64,000 nt of DNA from Bacteroidota bacterium (GTDB taxonomy: Bacteria > Bacteroidota > Bacteroidia > Bacteroidales > JAADJA01). Both the position numbers and the translations under genes were made by a program. The notes beneath the pieces are model-generated. The model did no database searches and was not told where the DNA came from. It saw only the letters and a list, made by a program, of their open reading frames with translations. Location of the stretch: contig JAHLKX010000002.1 in assembly GCA_020444515.1 (NCBI GenBank), positions 310,001-374,000 of the forward strand, read 5' to 3'. Of the stretch, positions 34,664-43,789 are shown one piece after another; the stretch's first letter is position 1, and each line of letters starts with the position of its first letter.

Positions 34664-35179
34664 TTAATTTCTTCTAATCATTGGGGTGGTGATGACATTG
34701 CTTTTATGCAAAGCGCGATCTACCAGGTAGACGCTGTACATGATGGTATCAAAATCAGAATTCGGATTGTATACAAACAATGTATCTTCGATTTCGCCCT
34801 TGATGGATTTGTTGTTTCCCTCCGGAGTCAGAATGGGCACCCTTGCATGAAAGTTAGAAGTGTCTCCCGAAACAGGATCCACTAAAAATACTTCTATAGT
34901 ATCCCCATATTGAATTTCGTAATAGGTGATAAATAAATTATAGTCATAAGGCGGGGTGGTTTCATTTTGCCGCAGACCGATATCTCCATCCCCGTCCTTG
35001 AATGATATTTTTAAGACACCCCTTTCAATAATTCCGCTGGCCGGATTGTATAGTAAAACAAAATCCTCATATTTGATCTCCGGAATGATCGGGTACTGCT
35101 CTTCATCCTGACACGAATAAAGCATCGTCGCCATGATGATGAGGACTGCAGTTGTTTGTATGAATGATTTCAAAGCCAT
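34664..35179 (-). CDS. small lipoprotein with DGDGDIG motif
   Basis: From the ATG at 35179 (MALKSFIQTTAVLIIMATML) the product has about 171 residues with lipobox LYSC and Cys23 as the predicted lipidated residue. The frame extends to 35221, but that start would precede the signal peptide with unneeded residues. Near residue 60 it has ISFKDGDGDIGLRQ, an acidic loop like those that bind calcium, and the rest is beta-rich. Lipoproteins with this DGDGDIGL signature are common in Bacteroidota and of unknown function. It is divergent from the LuxE-like gene, with 70 bp between the starts. Confidence 0.7.
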   Translation of the reverse strand: MALKSFIQTTAVLIIMATMLYSCQDEEQYPIIPEIKYEDFVLLYNPASGIIERGVLKISFKDGDGDIGLRQNETTPPYDYNLFITYYEIQYGDTIEVFLVDPVSGDTSNFHARVPILTPEGNNKSIKGEIEDTLFVYNPNSDFDTIMYSVYLVDRALHKSNVITTPMIRRN

Positions 35180-35249
35180 CGGTGCCTGTAAAATTATGTA
35201 TTTTAAACAATCGTTCGGCAAATCATCTTAATTTTACGATTCAAATTTG

Positions 35250-36236
35250 ATGCGTGTGAACCCGTTAAAAATCAGTAAAGCAATTTTTTCCATTCGAACG
35301 GAACAAGAATTTAACGTGTTATGCCTCGAAATATTTCGTTTCCAGTCTCGGAGCAATAACATCTATAAATCCTATCTTAAGGCTTTGGGTATAGATGTGA
35401 AAAAAATTAATCATTTTTCAAAGATCCCTTTTATACCCATAGAATTTTTCAGGGATCACCTTGTTTATGCAAGTCAGGAGCCGCCCGAAATGATTTTTAA
35501 CAGCAGTGGCACCTCCGGAATGCCAAGCAGCCGACATGCGGTTGCCGATGTGAGTTTATACGAACAGAGTTTTAACCTTGCTTTTGAGCGGTTTTATGGG
35601 GATCCTGCAGACTACAGGATACTGGCATTGCTGCCTTCGTATTTGGAGCGGACCGGTTCTTCACTGATATACATGGCCCAAAAGCTGATTGAAAAAAGCC
35701 GTTTTCCTGAAAGCGGGTTTTACCTGGAGCATACCGGTGAATTGATCCACTACCTGAAACAATCTTCTAAAAAGACCATCTTACTGGGGGTGAGTTTTGC
35801 ACTGCTCGATCTTGCTGAAGTTAAGATGGTGAATAATCCTGAATTGGTGGTCATGGAAACCGGAGGCATGAAAGGCAGGCGTAAGGAGATTGTCAGGGAA
35901 GAATTGCACCACATTCTCAAAACCGGTTTTGGTGTTGAGACGATCCATTCGGAATATGGGATGACGGAGATGTTAACGCAGGCTTATTCTCAGGGTGAAG
36001 GTCGGTTCAGAATGCCTCCATGGGCCAACATATTGATCCGGGATACCAATGATCCGCTATCGTTAATGAGTCATGGAAAAACGGGAGGCATCAATGTGAT
36101 TGATCTGGCCAACCTGTATTCCTGCTCCTTCATTGCCACACAGGATTTGGGCAAAACCCACCCCGACGGCTCCTTCGAAGTGCTCGGTCGTTTTGATACC
36201 AGCGATATCCGGGGGTGTAACTTGATGGTGTTATAG
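35250..36236 (+). CDS. acyl-protein synthetase LuxE-like family protein
   Basis: This product of about 328 residues starts at the ATG at 35250 (a TTG at 35247 is in frame and adjacent). It contains an AMP-binding-type P-loop, NSSGTSGMPSSRH (about 87-99), and the ANL-like motifs SEYGMTEMLTQAY and GRFDTSDIRGCNLMVL. These match the LuxE/acyl-protein synthetase group (PF04443), which activates a carboxylate as acyl-adenylate or transfers acyl groups. No luciferase or fatty-acid reductase gene is nearby, so it is not bioluminescence. In Bacteroidota such orphans occur near cell-envelope genes. The substrate is unknown. Confidence 0.8.
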   Translation: MRVNPLKISKAIFSIRTEQEFNVLCLEIFRFQSRSNNIYKSYLKALGIDVKKINHFSKIPFIPIEFFRDHLVYASQEPPEMIFNSSGTSGMPSSRHAVADVSLYEQSFNLAFERFYGDPADYRILALLPSYLERTGSSLIYMAQKLIEKSRFPESGFYLEHTGELIHYLKQSSKKTILLGVSFALLDLAEVKMVNNPELVVMETGGMKGRRKEIVREELHHILKTGFGVETIHSEYGMTEMLTQAYSQGEGRFRMPPWANILIRDTNDPLSLMSHGKTGGINVIDLANLYSCSFIATQDLGKTHPDGSFEVLGRFDTSDIRGCNLMVL

Positions 36237-36280
36237 ATTTTTCATTATTTCTTTTGTCTTGATACCTAAATCATAGGAGC

Positions 36281-36305
36281 TTCCCGGGATTTATAATCCC
36301 GGGAA
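36281..36305. repeat. perfect palindrome hairpin without U-tract
   Basis: TTCCCGGGATT (36281-36291) and AATCCCGGGAA (36295-36305) form an 11-bp stem with a 3-base loop. It lies 45 bases after the LuxE-like stop and 75 before the next gene's stop. Neither strand has a T-run after the stem, so it may be a processed mRNA end, a repeat element or a weak terminator. Confidence 0.6.
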
Positions 36306-36379
36306 AATAGCATCGGATTTTAAAATCTGAAAAACATTGGCCTGAAAATCCTTAAAAATATTAAAATGTTCAACATACA

Positions 36380-37048
36380 TTATTCTTCATACGCCACATG
36401 CTCAAACACTTTTGGCGAGTCATTCACCGGGGTATTTACCAGTTTGGAGATGGTATAGGCGGTCATTTTGCCGGCATCGTAAGGAACCAGCAAGCTCTCC
36501 AGCATATCGGTGTCATTTTCTTCCAGCCACAATTTTTCATGCTTCCTTTCCAGGATCACCGGCATGCGGTTGTGGATCTCCTCCATCAGTTCATTGGGAG
36601 TGGTGGTTAATATCGTAAATGAATTGAGCAATTCCCCGTTCTCATTCTTCCAGCTATCCCACAAACCGGCTAGTGAAAACAGGCTTTCATCCTTCATCAG
36701 AATGCGGTAAGGGATCTTCAGCTTAGCGTCTATCTTTTTCCATTCGTAAAATCCATCCACCGGAATAAGACACCGCTTCCGTTTAAAGGAATTTTTAAAA
36801 GAAGGTTTTTCCATCACCGTTTCTGCTTTGGCATTGATCATTTTGTTCCCGATCTTTTTATCCTTTGCCCAGAAAGGGATGAGCCCCCAGCGGTAATAAC
36901 TGAGCTGTTCCGGGTTGGCATTGGAGATCACCGCCACCTGCTGACTCGGGGCAATGTTATACCGCGGTTTGTAATTGCTGTCCACCTTCACATCGAATCG
37001 GTCTTCGATGATCTTGGCCAGGGGTGAGAATGAGAATCGTCCGCACAT
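36380..37048 (-). CDS. yedK: SOS-response-associated peptidase (SRAP / YedK-HMCES family)
   Basis: This 222-residue protein starts with MCGRFS. After removal of Met, Cys2 is the catalytic nucleophile that forms a covalent bond with abasic sites in single-stranded DNA. Other family residues are visible: YNIAPSQQV (Asn), VDGFYEWKK (Glu) and IHNRMPVIL (His). It protects abasic sites at replication forks and so limits mutagenic or breaking repair. It lies downstream of, and on the same strand as, the UmuC-type polymerase, with a 194-bp gap holding a heptad repeat. The pairing with a translesion polymerase suggests a DNA-damage tolerance pair. Confidence 0.93.
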   Translation of the reverse strand: MCGRFSFSPLAKIIEDRFDVKVDSNYKPRYNIAPSQQVAVISNANPEQLSYYRWGLIPFWAKDKKIGNKMINAKAETVMEKPSFKNSFKRKRCLIPVDGFYEWKKIDAKLKIPYRILMKDESLFSLAGLWDSWKNENGELLNSFTILTTTPNELMEEIHNRMPVILERKHEKLWLEENDTDMLESLLVPYDAGKMTAYTISKLVNTPVNDSPKVFEHVAYEE

Positions 37049-37055
37049 AGGGTTA

Positions 37056-37178
37056 GTTTGAAGTTCGAAGTTTGAAGTTTGAAGTTCGAAGTTGTCTGCC
37101 CGACTGCGTCATGCAGGCGGGAAAGTTCGAAGCCTGCCTACCGAAGGCAGGTTCTGAGTTCTGGGTTCAGAGTTGATC
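37056..37178. repeat. heptad (GTTYGAA-type) intergenic repeat with embedded hairpins, copy 2
   Basis: Five 7-bp units run from 37056 to 37090 (GTTTGAA, GTTCGAA, GTTTGAA, GTTTGAA, GTTCGAA). An inverted repeat CCCGACTGC/GCAGGCGGG and the stem CCTGCCT/AGGCAGG follow. Then come 7-bp units from 37151 (GTTCTGA, GTTCTGG, GTTCAGA). The order heptads, Cys-Gly-type hairpin, GTTCTGN heptads is the same as at 17436-17620. Confidence 0.8.
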
Positions 37179-37242
37179 AACTTGCAACCCGAACCCAGTT
37201 CCGAAGGTAGCTAAATTTTTGTGAGCTGTGAATTGAGGTTAA

Positions 37243-38523
37243 TTATTTTTTTCCTAATTTATCCAGGTCCACGATCAGTAGATCCTCCCAACGGGTGGTG
37301 TAGTGGGGGGAGAGGTTGTGCTGCCGCATTTTCCAGCTTTCGTCGGTGCCTTGTATGGCAAACTTTACGGTGTCGATGCCTTCCTGCTCATTGATCCGGT
37401 CGATCACCTCCGTTAACCGGGTGTTTTTCGGTTTTTGGGTTTCGTCCCACAGGCCGGTTTGTTGTCCGCTTTGGGGGATCACATCCGACACAATGATCCC
37501 CGATTTTTTATATTTAAATCCTTTTTTGTAAAGCGCTTTCAGGGCGATTACCGCGTAGTGGATCAGTGCCGCGGTTTGGTTGGTAGGGCCGGGGAACTTC
37601 ACAATTTTATAATTGACATACTGGGGCCCGCGGGCGTATTTGTTGGTCATCACAAACACCAGCATGGAATTGGCCAACGATTTTTCACGCCGCAGTTTTG
37701 TGGCTACCTTACCGGCATAGGTGGTGGTGGCTTGTTCCAGCTCTTCATAAGTTTCAATGGGATGACCGAAGGAGCGCGAGGTGCAGATCTCCTTTTTTAC
37801 ATCAGGGTTATCGTTGAGGGGGTAACAAACCGTGCCGTTCAGCTCAAGCACCAACCGCTGACCCACAATGCCCAGGTGCTCCCGGATGCGGTTGGGGTCG
37901 GCTTGTTTCAGGTCCAGAGCACTCAGAATACCGGCTTTCTTGAAGAAGGCTTCATACTTTTCACCTACGCCCCAAACTTCCTTTACCGCTGTTTCGGAGA
38001 GCATTTCCTCCGAATTTTTATCATCCTTTAAATAAAGCACACCCTGGTATTGATCATTGCTTTTGGCGAGGTGATTGGCGGTCTTGGCCAGTGTTTTGGT
38101 AGCAGCAATGCCAATGGAAACCGGTATACCGGTATGTTTCATCACCGTTTCGCGGATTGTTCTTCCAAAAGCTTCCAACTCTTCCGGTTTTTTGAAAGAA
38201 ACATCCAGAAAAGCTTCGTCGATGCTGTAGATCTCCATGTCGGGGACAAGCTCCGCCAGGGTGCTCATCACCCTTTGTGAAAAGTCGCCATACAGGGCAT
38301 AATTGGTAGAAAATACATGCACGTTATGCCGGTCGATGAGTTCTTCAATTTCGAAAACCGGCACGCCCATTTTGATCCCTGCCTGCTTGGCTTCTTCAGA
38401 GCGGGCGATGATGCAGCCGTCGTTGTTCGACAGCACCACCACCGGTTTGCCTTCGAGGGCCGGGTAGAAAACCTTTTCGCAGGAGCAGTAAAAATTGTTG
38501 CAGTCGACCAGGGCGAATAACAT
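37243..38523 (-). CDS. umuC: Y-family DNA polymerase UmuC
   Basis: This 426-residue protein has family motifs in order: ALVDCNNFYCSCEKVF with the first metal Asp, VVLSNNDGCIIARSEEAK, NYALYGDFSQRVM and EIYSIDEAFLDVS with the catalytic Asp-Glu. A thumb/helix-hairpin part (VGEKYEAFFKKAGI) and a little-finger domain (CTSRSFGHPIETYEEL) follow. The length matches UmuC rather than DinB. It copies past DNA lesions. No umuD homologue lies within the window next to it, although a UmuD' partner is normally required for polymerase V. It may be encoded elsewhere or be dispensable here. Confidence 0.95.
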   Translation of the reverse strand: MLFALVDCNNFYCSCEKVFYPALEGKPVVVLSNNDGCIIARSEEAKQAGIKMGVPVFEIEELIDRHNVHVFSTNYALYGDFSQRVMSTLAELVPDMEIYSIDEAFLDVSFKKPEELEAFGRTIRETVMKHTGIPVSIGIAATKTLAKTANHLAKSNDQYQGVLYLKDDKNSEEMLSETAVKEVWGVGEKYEAFFKKAGILSALDLKQADPNRIREHLGIVGQRLVLELNGTVCYPLNDNPDVKKEICTSRSFGHPIETYEELEQATTTYAGKVATKLRREKSLANSMLVFVMTNKYARGPQYVNYKIVKFPGPTNQTAALIHYAVIALKALYKKGFKYKKSGIIVSDVIPQSGQQTGLWDETQKPKNTRLTEVIDRINEQEGIDTVKFAIQGTDESWKMRQHNLSPHYTTRWEDLLIVDLDKLGKK

Positions 38524-38666
38524 TGTTTATTATTAATTATTCTTGAAGAATTAAAAGTAAGTAATTTTCCAGGATTTGATTTTCACACTCCCTTTAGGGT
38601 AGGGGCAAATGTGAAAATCAAATTATGAATTCAATGTTAATTCAGCTTTACATTTTTTCTTTTGTC

Positions 38667-38674
38667 TATCTTTG
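38667..38674 (+). promoter_or_regulatory. candidate -7 element upstream of the aminopeptidase operon
   Basis: TATCTTTG is an exact TAnnTTTG match, although no good -33 element lies at the expected distance. It overlaps a possible TTG start at 38662, so the real translation start is the ATG at 38716, 42 bases downstream. Confidence 0.45.
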
Positions 38675-38715
38675 CCCCGGGTTTAAGAACCTTAAAATCA
38701 ACAATTCATATTGAC

Positions 38716-40155
38716 ATGCAGACCATTATACATAAAACCGACAGTTATTCTGATACCGACAATGTGGTTTTTCCGGTAACCGACCTGAAGAACCTTGAAA
38801 CAGAACTCTTCAGTACCGATGAGTTGTCGTACATGGAAACTTTTTATAAAGAACACAAGCAGCGATTTTTTACCTTTAACAGGCTGTCGAATGTGCTGTT
38901 TGTCTGCCTGCTGGATAAAGAACGAGATGAAAATCAGCGCTTGCAGAATTATCGGGAACAGGGAGCCAAACTTCAGGCTGAAGCCAATACCCATAAATTG
39001 AATGCCCTTGTTATTGTTGATCGTGAGAAAAAACCTGAAGAAATCATGGCATTTGCCGAAGGTCTTGCCCTCCGGAATTACCAGTTCCTGAAATATAAAA
39101 CCAAGGCTTCTGAACAGATCAATGCACTGGGTTCTATATACATTTTGAGTAAAGGTTTGAGCGATGAAAAGGTTGAAACCATGAACATACTGGTGGATGC
39201 CTGTTCCCGTTCACGCAATATGGTGAATGAACCGGTAGCTTATATGAACGCTTTAAAAATAGCTGAAGAGTTTGAAAAAATGGGTAAAGATGCCGGGGCC
39301 CGCGTGGAGGTGCTCAATAAAAAGAAAATTGAAGCACTGAAAATGGGTGGTTTACTGGCTGTAAACAAGGGCAGTGTTGATCCGCCCACATTCACCATCA
39401 TGGAATGGAAACCGAAAGATGCCAAGAATAAAAAACCATTTGTTTTTGTTGGGAAGGGTGTGGTTTATGATACGGGTGGTATGAATATCAAAACCGGTAA
39501 TTTCATGAATGATATGAAGATGGATATGGCAGGTGGTGCTGCTGTTGCCGGCGCATTGTACGCCATCGCCCGTGCCCGGATACCCATCCATGTCATTGCG
39601 ATCATACCGGCTACCGATAACCGCGTGAATGGTAACGCCTACGTGAGTGGTGATGTGATTACCATGCATGATGGAACCACGGTGGAGGTGATCAATACCG
39701 ACGCGGAAGGCCGCATGCTACTGGCAGATGCTTTGAGCTATGCTAAAAAATATAAACCACAATTGGTGATCGATGTGGCCACCCTTACCGGGAGCGCCAT
39801 GCGTGCCATCGGGATATATGGCATTGCAGCCATGCAATCAAAAGCCAGGAGTGAATATAAAAAGCTGGCAGAAAGTGGTGAAAAGGTATATGAGCGGTTG
39901 GTCGAACTGCCTTTCTGGAAAGAATATGAGGAGGAGTTGAAATCCGATATTGCTGATATCAAACATTTAGGTGGTGCCAATGCAGGGGCCATTACCGCCG
40001 GTAAATTCCTGGAACATTTCACCGACTATCCCTATGTTCATCTCGATATTGCCGGCCCGGCCTACCTGGAAAAACCGTTCAGTGTTTATACCGCCGGAGC
40101 TACCGGTATGGCCGTCAGGTTGCTATTCCAATTTATTAAAAGCAAATCATTGTAA
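38716..40155 (+). CDS. pepA: leucyl aminopeptidase (M17 family)
   Basis: From the ATG at 38716 (MQTIIHKTDSYSDTDNVVF) the product has 479 residues, typical for M17. Metal-binding residues are visible in FVGKGVVYDTGGMNIKTG (Lys, Asp), MNDMKMDMAGGAAV (Asp) and the signature NTDAEGRMLLADALSYA (Asp, Glu, catalytic Arg). The usual signature has NTDAEGRL, so R-M is a small change. It removes N-terminal amino acids from peptides in the cytoplasm and usually forms a hexamer. It is the first gene in a row with pdxA, murF-alr and a GT2 glycosyltransferase, with gaps of 9-14 bp. Confidence 0.93.
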   Translation: MQTIIHKTDSYSDTDNVVFPVTDLKNLETELFSTDELSYMETFYKEHKQRFFTFNRLSNVLFVCLLDKERDENQRLQNYREQGAKLQAEANTHKLNALVIVDREKKPEEIMAFAEGLALRNYQFLKYKTKASEQINALGSIYILSKGLSDEKVETMNILVDACSRSRNMVNEPVAYMNALKIAEEFEKMGKDAGARVEVLNKKKIEALKMGGLLAVNKGSVDPPTFTIMEWKPKDAKNKKPFVFVGKGVVYDTGGMNIKTGNFMNDMKMDMAGGAAVAGALYAIARARIPIHVIAIIPATDNRVNGNAYVSGDVITMHDGTTVEVINTDAEGRMLLADALSYAKKYKPQLVIDVATLTGSAMRAIGIYGIAAMQSKARSEYKKLAESGEKVYERLVELPFWKEYEEELKSDIADIKHLGGANAGAITAGKFLEHFTDYPYVHLDIAGPAYLEKPFSVYTAGATGMAVRLLFQFIKSKSL

Positions 40156-40164
40156 CTTCCAATC

Positions 40165-41274
40165 ATGAACAAACAAAGTCAAAATCTGATTAAAATAGGG
40201 ATTACCCATGGTGATTTTAATGGCATTGGTTATGAGATCATCATCAAAACACTGGCTGATAAACGAACCCTTGAAATGTTCACCCCGGTGGTATATGGCT
40301 CTTCGAAGATCGCTTCATACTATCGGAAGGCTCTTGATCTGTCGGATGTGAACTTTAACCTTGTGAAGAAGGCTGATTTTGCCAATCCCAAGCGGGTGAA
40401 CATCATCAATTGTTTTAATGATGAGGTGAAAATTGAAGTTGGAAAGTTATCACCAGTAGCCGGTGAACTCGCTTTCCTTGCCCTTGAAAGAGCCATCGAA
40501 GACATCAACTGGGGTAAGCTGGATGTTTTGGTGACCGGTCCGATTAATAAAAGCAACATTCAGTCGGAAAACTTTCAGTTTGCCGGTCATACCGATTACC
40601 TGGCCAGTAAATTCAACACAGAGAATTACCTCATGCTGATGGTCAGTGGCGATATGCGGGTGGGAATGCTAACCGGACATATTCCGGTGAAGGACATTGC
40701 TGCAAAAATTACGAAAGAATTGATATTAAATAAGGTGCGGGTGATGAATCAAAGTCTGAAGAAGGATTTTGGCATTAGAAAACCAAAAATTGCCATGCTT
40801 GGATTGAACCCTCATGCCGGTGATAATGGATTGATCGGTGCAGAGGAAACGGAGATCATTCATCCTGCCATTGAAATGGCCAATGAACAAGATATCCTCA
40901 CATTCGGGCCTTATCCCGCTGATGGATTCTTTGCTTCCAGCAATTTTCGGAACTTTGATGGGATTCTGGCCATGTATCATGATCAGGGTATGTTGCCTTT
41001 TAAAACCCTCGGTTTCGAAAACGGTGTCAATTTCACGGCAGGTTTACCTATTGTTCGTACCTCCCCAGCACATGGGACAGCCTTTGCCATCGCCGGTAAA
41101 AATATGGCTTCACCGGATTCTTTCAGGCAGGCAGTGTATCTGGCCATTGATATTTATAATAATCGGATGGAATATGAGGAGTTGATTAAGAATCCGCTTG
41201 AAGCGCAAGAAGAGAAACAACAGGACCCCTCTCGCGATCATCGCCACAACGGACAACAGAATTCCGGACAGTAA
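40165..41274 (+). CDS. pdxA: 4-hydroxythreonine-4-phosphate dehydrogenase PdxA
   Basis: This 369-residue protein carries the PdxA features IGITHGDFNGIGYEIIIK near the N-terminus, VTGPINKSNIQ, FAGHTDYLA (metal-binding His) and GLNPHAGDNGLIGAEE. The conserved C-terminal region is YHDQGMLPFKTLGFENGVN with RTSPAHGTAF. It oxidises 4-phosphohydroxy-L-threonine in the deoxyxylulose-5-phosphate-dependent vitamin B6 pathway. The last about 20 residues (from EAQEEKQQDP) are a polar extension beyond the family end. It starts 9 bp after the aminopeptidase and ends 14 bp before murF-alr, in which alanine racemase needs the PLP product. Confidence 0.94.
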   Translation: MNKQSQNLIKIGITHGDFNGIGYEIIIKTLADKRTLEMFTPVVYGSSKIASYYRKALDLSDVNFNLVKKADFANPKRVNIINCFNDEVKIEVGKLSPVAGELAFLALERAIEDINWGKLDVLVTGPINKSNIQSENFQFAGHTDYLASKFNTENYLMLMVSGDMRVGMLTGHIPVKDIAAKITKELILNKVRVMNQSLKKDFGIRKPKIAMLGLNPHAGDNGLIGAEETEIIHPAIEMANEQDILTFGPYPADGFFASSNFRNFDGILAMYHDQGMLPFKTLGFENGVNFTAGLPIVRTSPAHGTAFAIAGKNMASPDSFRQAVYLAIDIYNNRMEYEELIKNPLEAQEEKQQDPSRDHRHNGQQNSGQ

Positions 41275-41288
41275 CATGCTTTATTTCT

Positions 41289-43775
41289 ATGCAAACATTT
41301 CCTTACAACATTCAAGCGATTACCGAAATCATCGGTGGAGAGCTAATCTGCAGCGATTTTGAGGACCCCGTTGTAACGGATATCCTGATCGACAGCCGGC
41401 GGCTGATTTCACCCGAAAACTGCCTTTTTATTGCTCTGGTTACCAAAAAAAATGATGGACACCGGTTTATTGAAGAGCTCTATGGCAAAGGGGTCAGAAA
41501 TTTCATCATTTCCAATCCGGAATACAAACCCGAAAAAAGCAATTGCATCCTGGTGACCAATACCCTGCAGGCATTGCAAAAACTCGCCGCCAATCATCGA
41601 AAAGGATTCAATATACCGGTTATAGGAATTACCGGAAGCAATGGAAAAACCATCGTCAAAGAATGGTTGTTTCAGTTATTTTCACCCGAATATACCATCA
41701 CCCGTAGTCCCAAAAGTTATAATTCCCAGGTAGGCGTTCCGCTTTCGGTATGGCAATTGAAAGAGGAAAGCCAGATGGGAATCTTTGAGGCAGGGATCTC
41801 CGAACCCGATGAAATGGATAAACTGCAGGCCATCATCAATCCCTCAGTCGGTATCTTTACCAATATTGGTCAGGCCCACGGCGAAAATTTCATTACCCTT
41901 ACCCAGAAGGCCGGAGAAAAGCTGAAACTTTTTACCAGGGTAAAGACCCTGATCTATAGCCCGGACTATCCTGAGATTCAGGAAACGATCATTCGCAGTG
42001 AATTGCTGCGAAAGATCAAAGCGTTTACCTGGAGCCGCAAACAGGAAGCTGATCTGCGCATTAGGACAGTGACCCGGAACAAGGACAATACATCAATTAT
42101 TTCAGCTACCTACAATGAGCAGGAAATATCCATCAAAATTCCTTTCGCCAATGAGGCTTCGGTGGAGAATGCCATTATTTGCTGGGCCACTTTATTGCAC
42201 TTCGGATATAAAAATGAAGTGATCGCCAATAGGATGATACTCTTGCAACCCATAGCCATGCGCCTGGAAATGAAGGAGGGGATCAACCATTGTTCCATCA
42301 TTAACGATAGTTACAATTCGGATATCAACTCTTTAAACATTGCGCTTGACTTTTTAAATCAGCAGAATCAGCATCAAAAGAAAACAGTGATCCTTTCAGA
42401 CATCCTTCAAACAGGAATGAATGAAAATGAACTCTATGGCGAAATCGCCAGTCTGCTTAAACAGAAAGGGATCAGCCGCATCATCGGTATCGGTCCGGCT
42501 ATCAGCAAACAGGCATCACAGTTCGATCTGGAGAAGTTATTCTTTGCTGATACCAATGATTTTATAACAAAATTTTCATTTGCTGACTTTCAAAATGAAA
42601 CGATTTTGTTGAAGGGCGCACGGATTTTTGAGTTTGAACAGATCAGCCAGGCCCTCCAGCAAAAAGCCCATGAAACCGTATTGGAGATCAACCTGAATGC
42701 CCTGGTTCATAACCTCGATTATTTTCGAAAAAAATTAAACCCGAATACCGCTATCATGGCTATGGTCAAAGCTTTTTCATATGGTAGTGGTAGTTTCGAA
42801 ATTGCCAATATTTTGCAGTTTCATCGGATTGACTATCTGGCTGTAGCCTATGCCGACGAAGGTGTTGAGTTGCGGAAAGCAGGGATTAAGACGCCCATTA
42901 TGGTGATGAATCCTGATGAACAGAGTTTTGATGCCATTATCAAACACAATCTTGAACCGGAGATCTATAATTTCCGCTCCTTAAGTCTTTTGGAAGAAGC
43001 CACCCGTGCCAATCTCATCCCGGACAATAAACCGGTGAAAGTTCATTTAAAGGTTGATACGGGGATGCATCGGCTTGGCTTCAGCAAAGAAGAGATCGAT
43101 CCATTGATTGAACGACTGCATAAGATGCAATCCATTTATGTTCAGTCAATTTTTTCACACCTGGCCTCCAGTGAAGATCCGGCCGATGATGAATTTACAC
43201 GGCAACAGATTGATTTGTTCCAGCAAATGGCTTTTCGAATTATGGAGCACTCCAATCATTACATTTTGATGCATATCCTTAATTCGGCAGGTATAAGTCG
43301 CTTCCCCGATGCCCAGTTTGATATGGTAAGGCTGGGAATCGGATTGTATGGCATTCCCACTACAGCTGAAGAAAAAGAGCAACTGGAAAATGTGAGCACC
43401 CTAAAGTCAACCATATCACAAATTAAAACCATTCCGGCAGGTGAGACGATCGGCTATAACAGGCAATGGAAAGCAGATCGCGATATGCAGATCGCGGTAA
43501 TTCCTGTGGGATATGCCGATGGCCTTAACCGAAAACTGAGTAACGGAAAAGGACAATTATTTATCCATCATAAACCGGTTCCCATTGTGGGCAATATTTG
43601 TATGGATATGTGTATGGTAGATGTTACGGATATTGATGCCAGGGAAGGCGATGACGTGATCATCTTTGGAAATGAATACGCAGTGGGGGAGATGGCCAGG
43701 CAGCTGGATACCATACCCTATGAGGTTTTAACCAGTATCTCCCGACGGGTCAAACGGGTGTATTATCATGAATAA
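41289..43775 (+). CDS. murF-alr: fused MurF / alanine racemase
   Basis: This 828-residue protein is a fusion typical of Bacteroidota. Residues 1 to about 455 are a UDP-N-acetylmuramoyl-tripeptide:D-Ala-D-Ala ligase, with ATP P-loop GITGSNGKTIVKEW and NDSYNSDINSLNIALDFL. Residues about 460-828 are an alanine racemase, with PLP lysine in MAMVKAFSYGSGS, HLKVDTGMHRLGF and GYADGLNRKLSNGKG with VGNICMDMCMVDVT. One polypeptide so makes D-alanine and adds D-Ala-D-Ala to the peptidoglycan stem. It sits in the aminopeptidase-pdxA operon. PdxA makes the PLP cofactor precursor used by its second half. Confidence 0.96.
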   Translation: MQTFPYNIQAITEIIGGELICSDFEDPVVTDILIDSRRLISPENCLFIALVTKKNDGHRFIEELYGKGVRNFIISNPEYKPEKSNCILVTNTLQALQKLAANHRKGFNIPVIGITGSNGKTIVKEWLFQLFSPEYTITRSPKSYNSQVGVPLSVWQLKEESQMGIFEAGISEPDEMDKLQAIINPSVGIFTNIGQAHGENFITLTQKAGEKLKLFTRVKTLIYSPDYPEIQETIIRSELLRKIKAFTWSRKQEADLRIRTVTRNKDNTSIISATYNEQEISIKIPFANEASVENAIICWATLLHFGYKNEVIANRMILLQPIAMRLEMKEGINHCSIINDSYNSDINSLNIALDFLNQQNQHQKKTVILSDILQTGMNENELYGEIASLLKQKGISRIIGIGPAISKQASQFDLEKLFFADTNDFITKFSFADFQNETILLKGARIFEFEQISQALQQKAHETVLEINLNALVHNLDYFRKKLNPNTAIMAMVKAFSYGSGSFEIANILQFHRIDYLAVAYADEGVELRKAGIKTPIMVMNPDEQSFDAIIKHNLEPEIYNFRSLSLLEEATRANLIPDNKPVKVHLKVDTGMHRLGFSKEEIDPLIERLHKMQSIYVQSIFSHLASSEDPADDEFTRQQIDLFQQMAFRIMEHSNHYILMHILNSAGISRFPDAQFDMVRLGIGLYGIPTTAEEKEQLENVSTLKSTISQIKTIPAGETIGYNRQWKADRDMQIAVIPVGYADGLNRKLSNGKGQLFIHHKPVPIVGNICMDMCMVDVTDIDAREGDDVIIFGNEYAVGEMARQLDTIPYEVLTSISRRVKRVYYHE

Positions 43776-43789
43776 CATAACATAGAAAA

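Noticed and set aside
36281-36305. Palindrome as a normal rho-independent terminator
   Set aside because: The stem is perfect but no T-run follows on either strand, so it is listed only as a hairpin repeat.
37435-38031. 198-codon open frame on the plus strand
   Set aside because: It lies opposite umuC and has no family features.
38662-38716. Upstream TTG start for the aminopeptidase
   Set aside because: A TATCTTTG promoter element lies over the extra codons, and the ATG at 38716 gives the normal family start.
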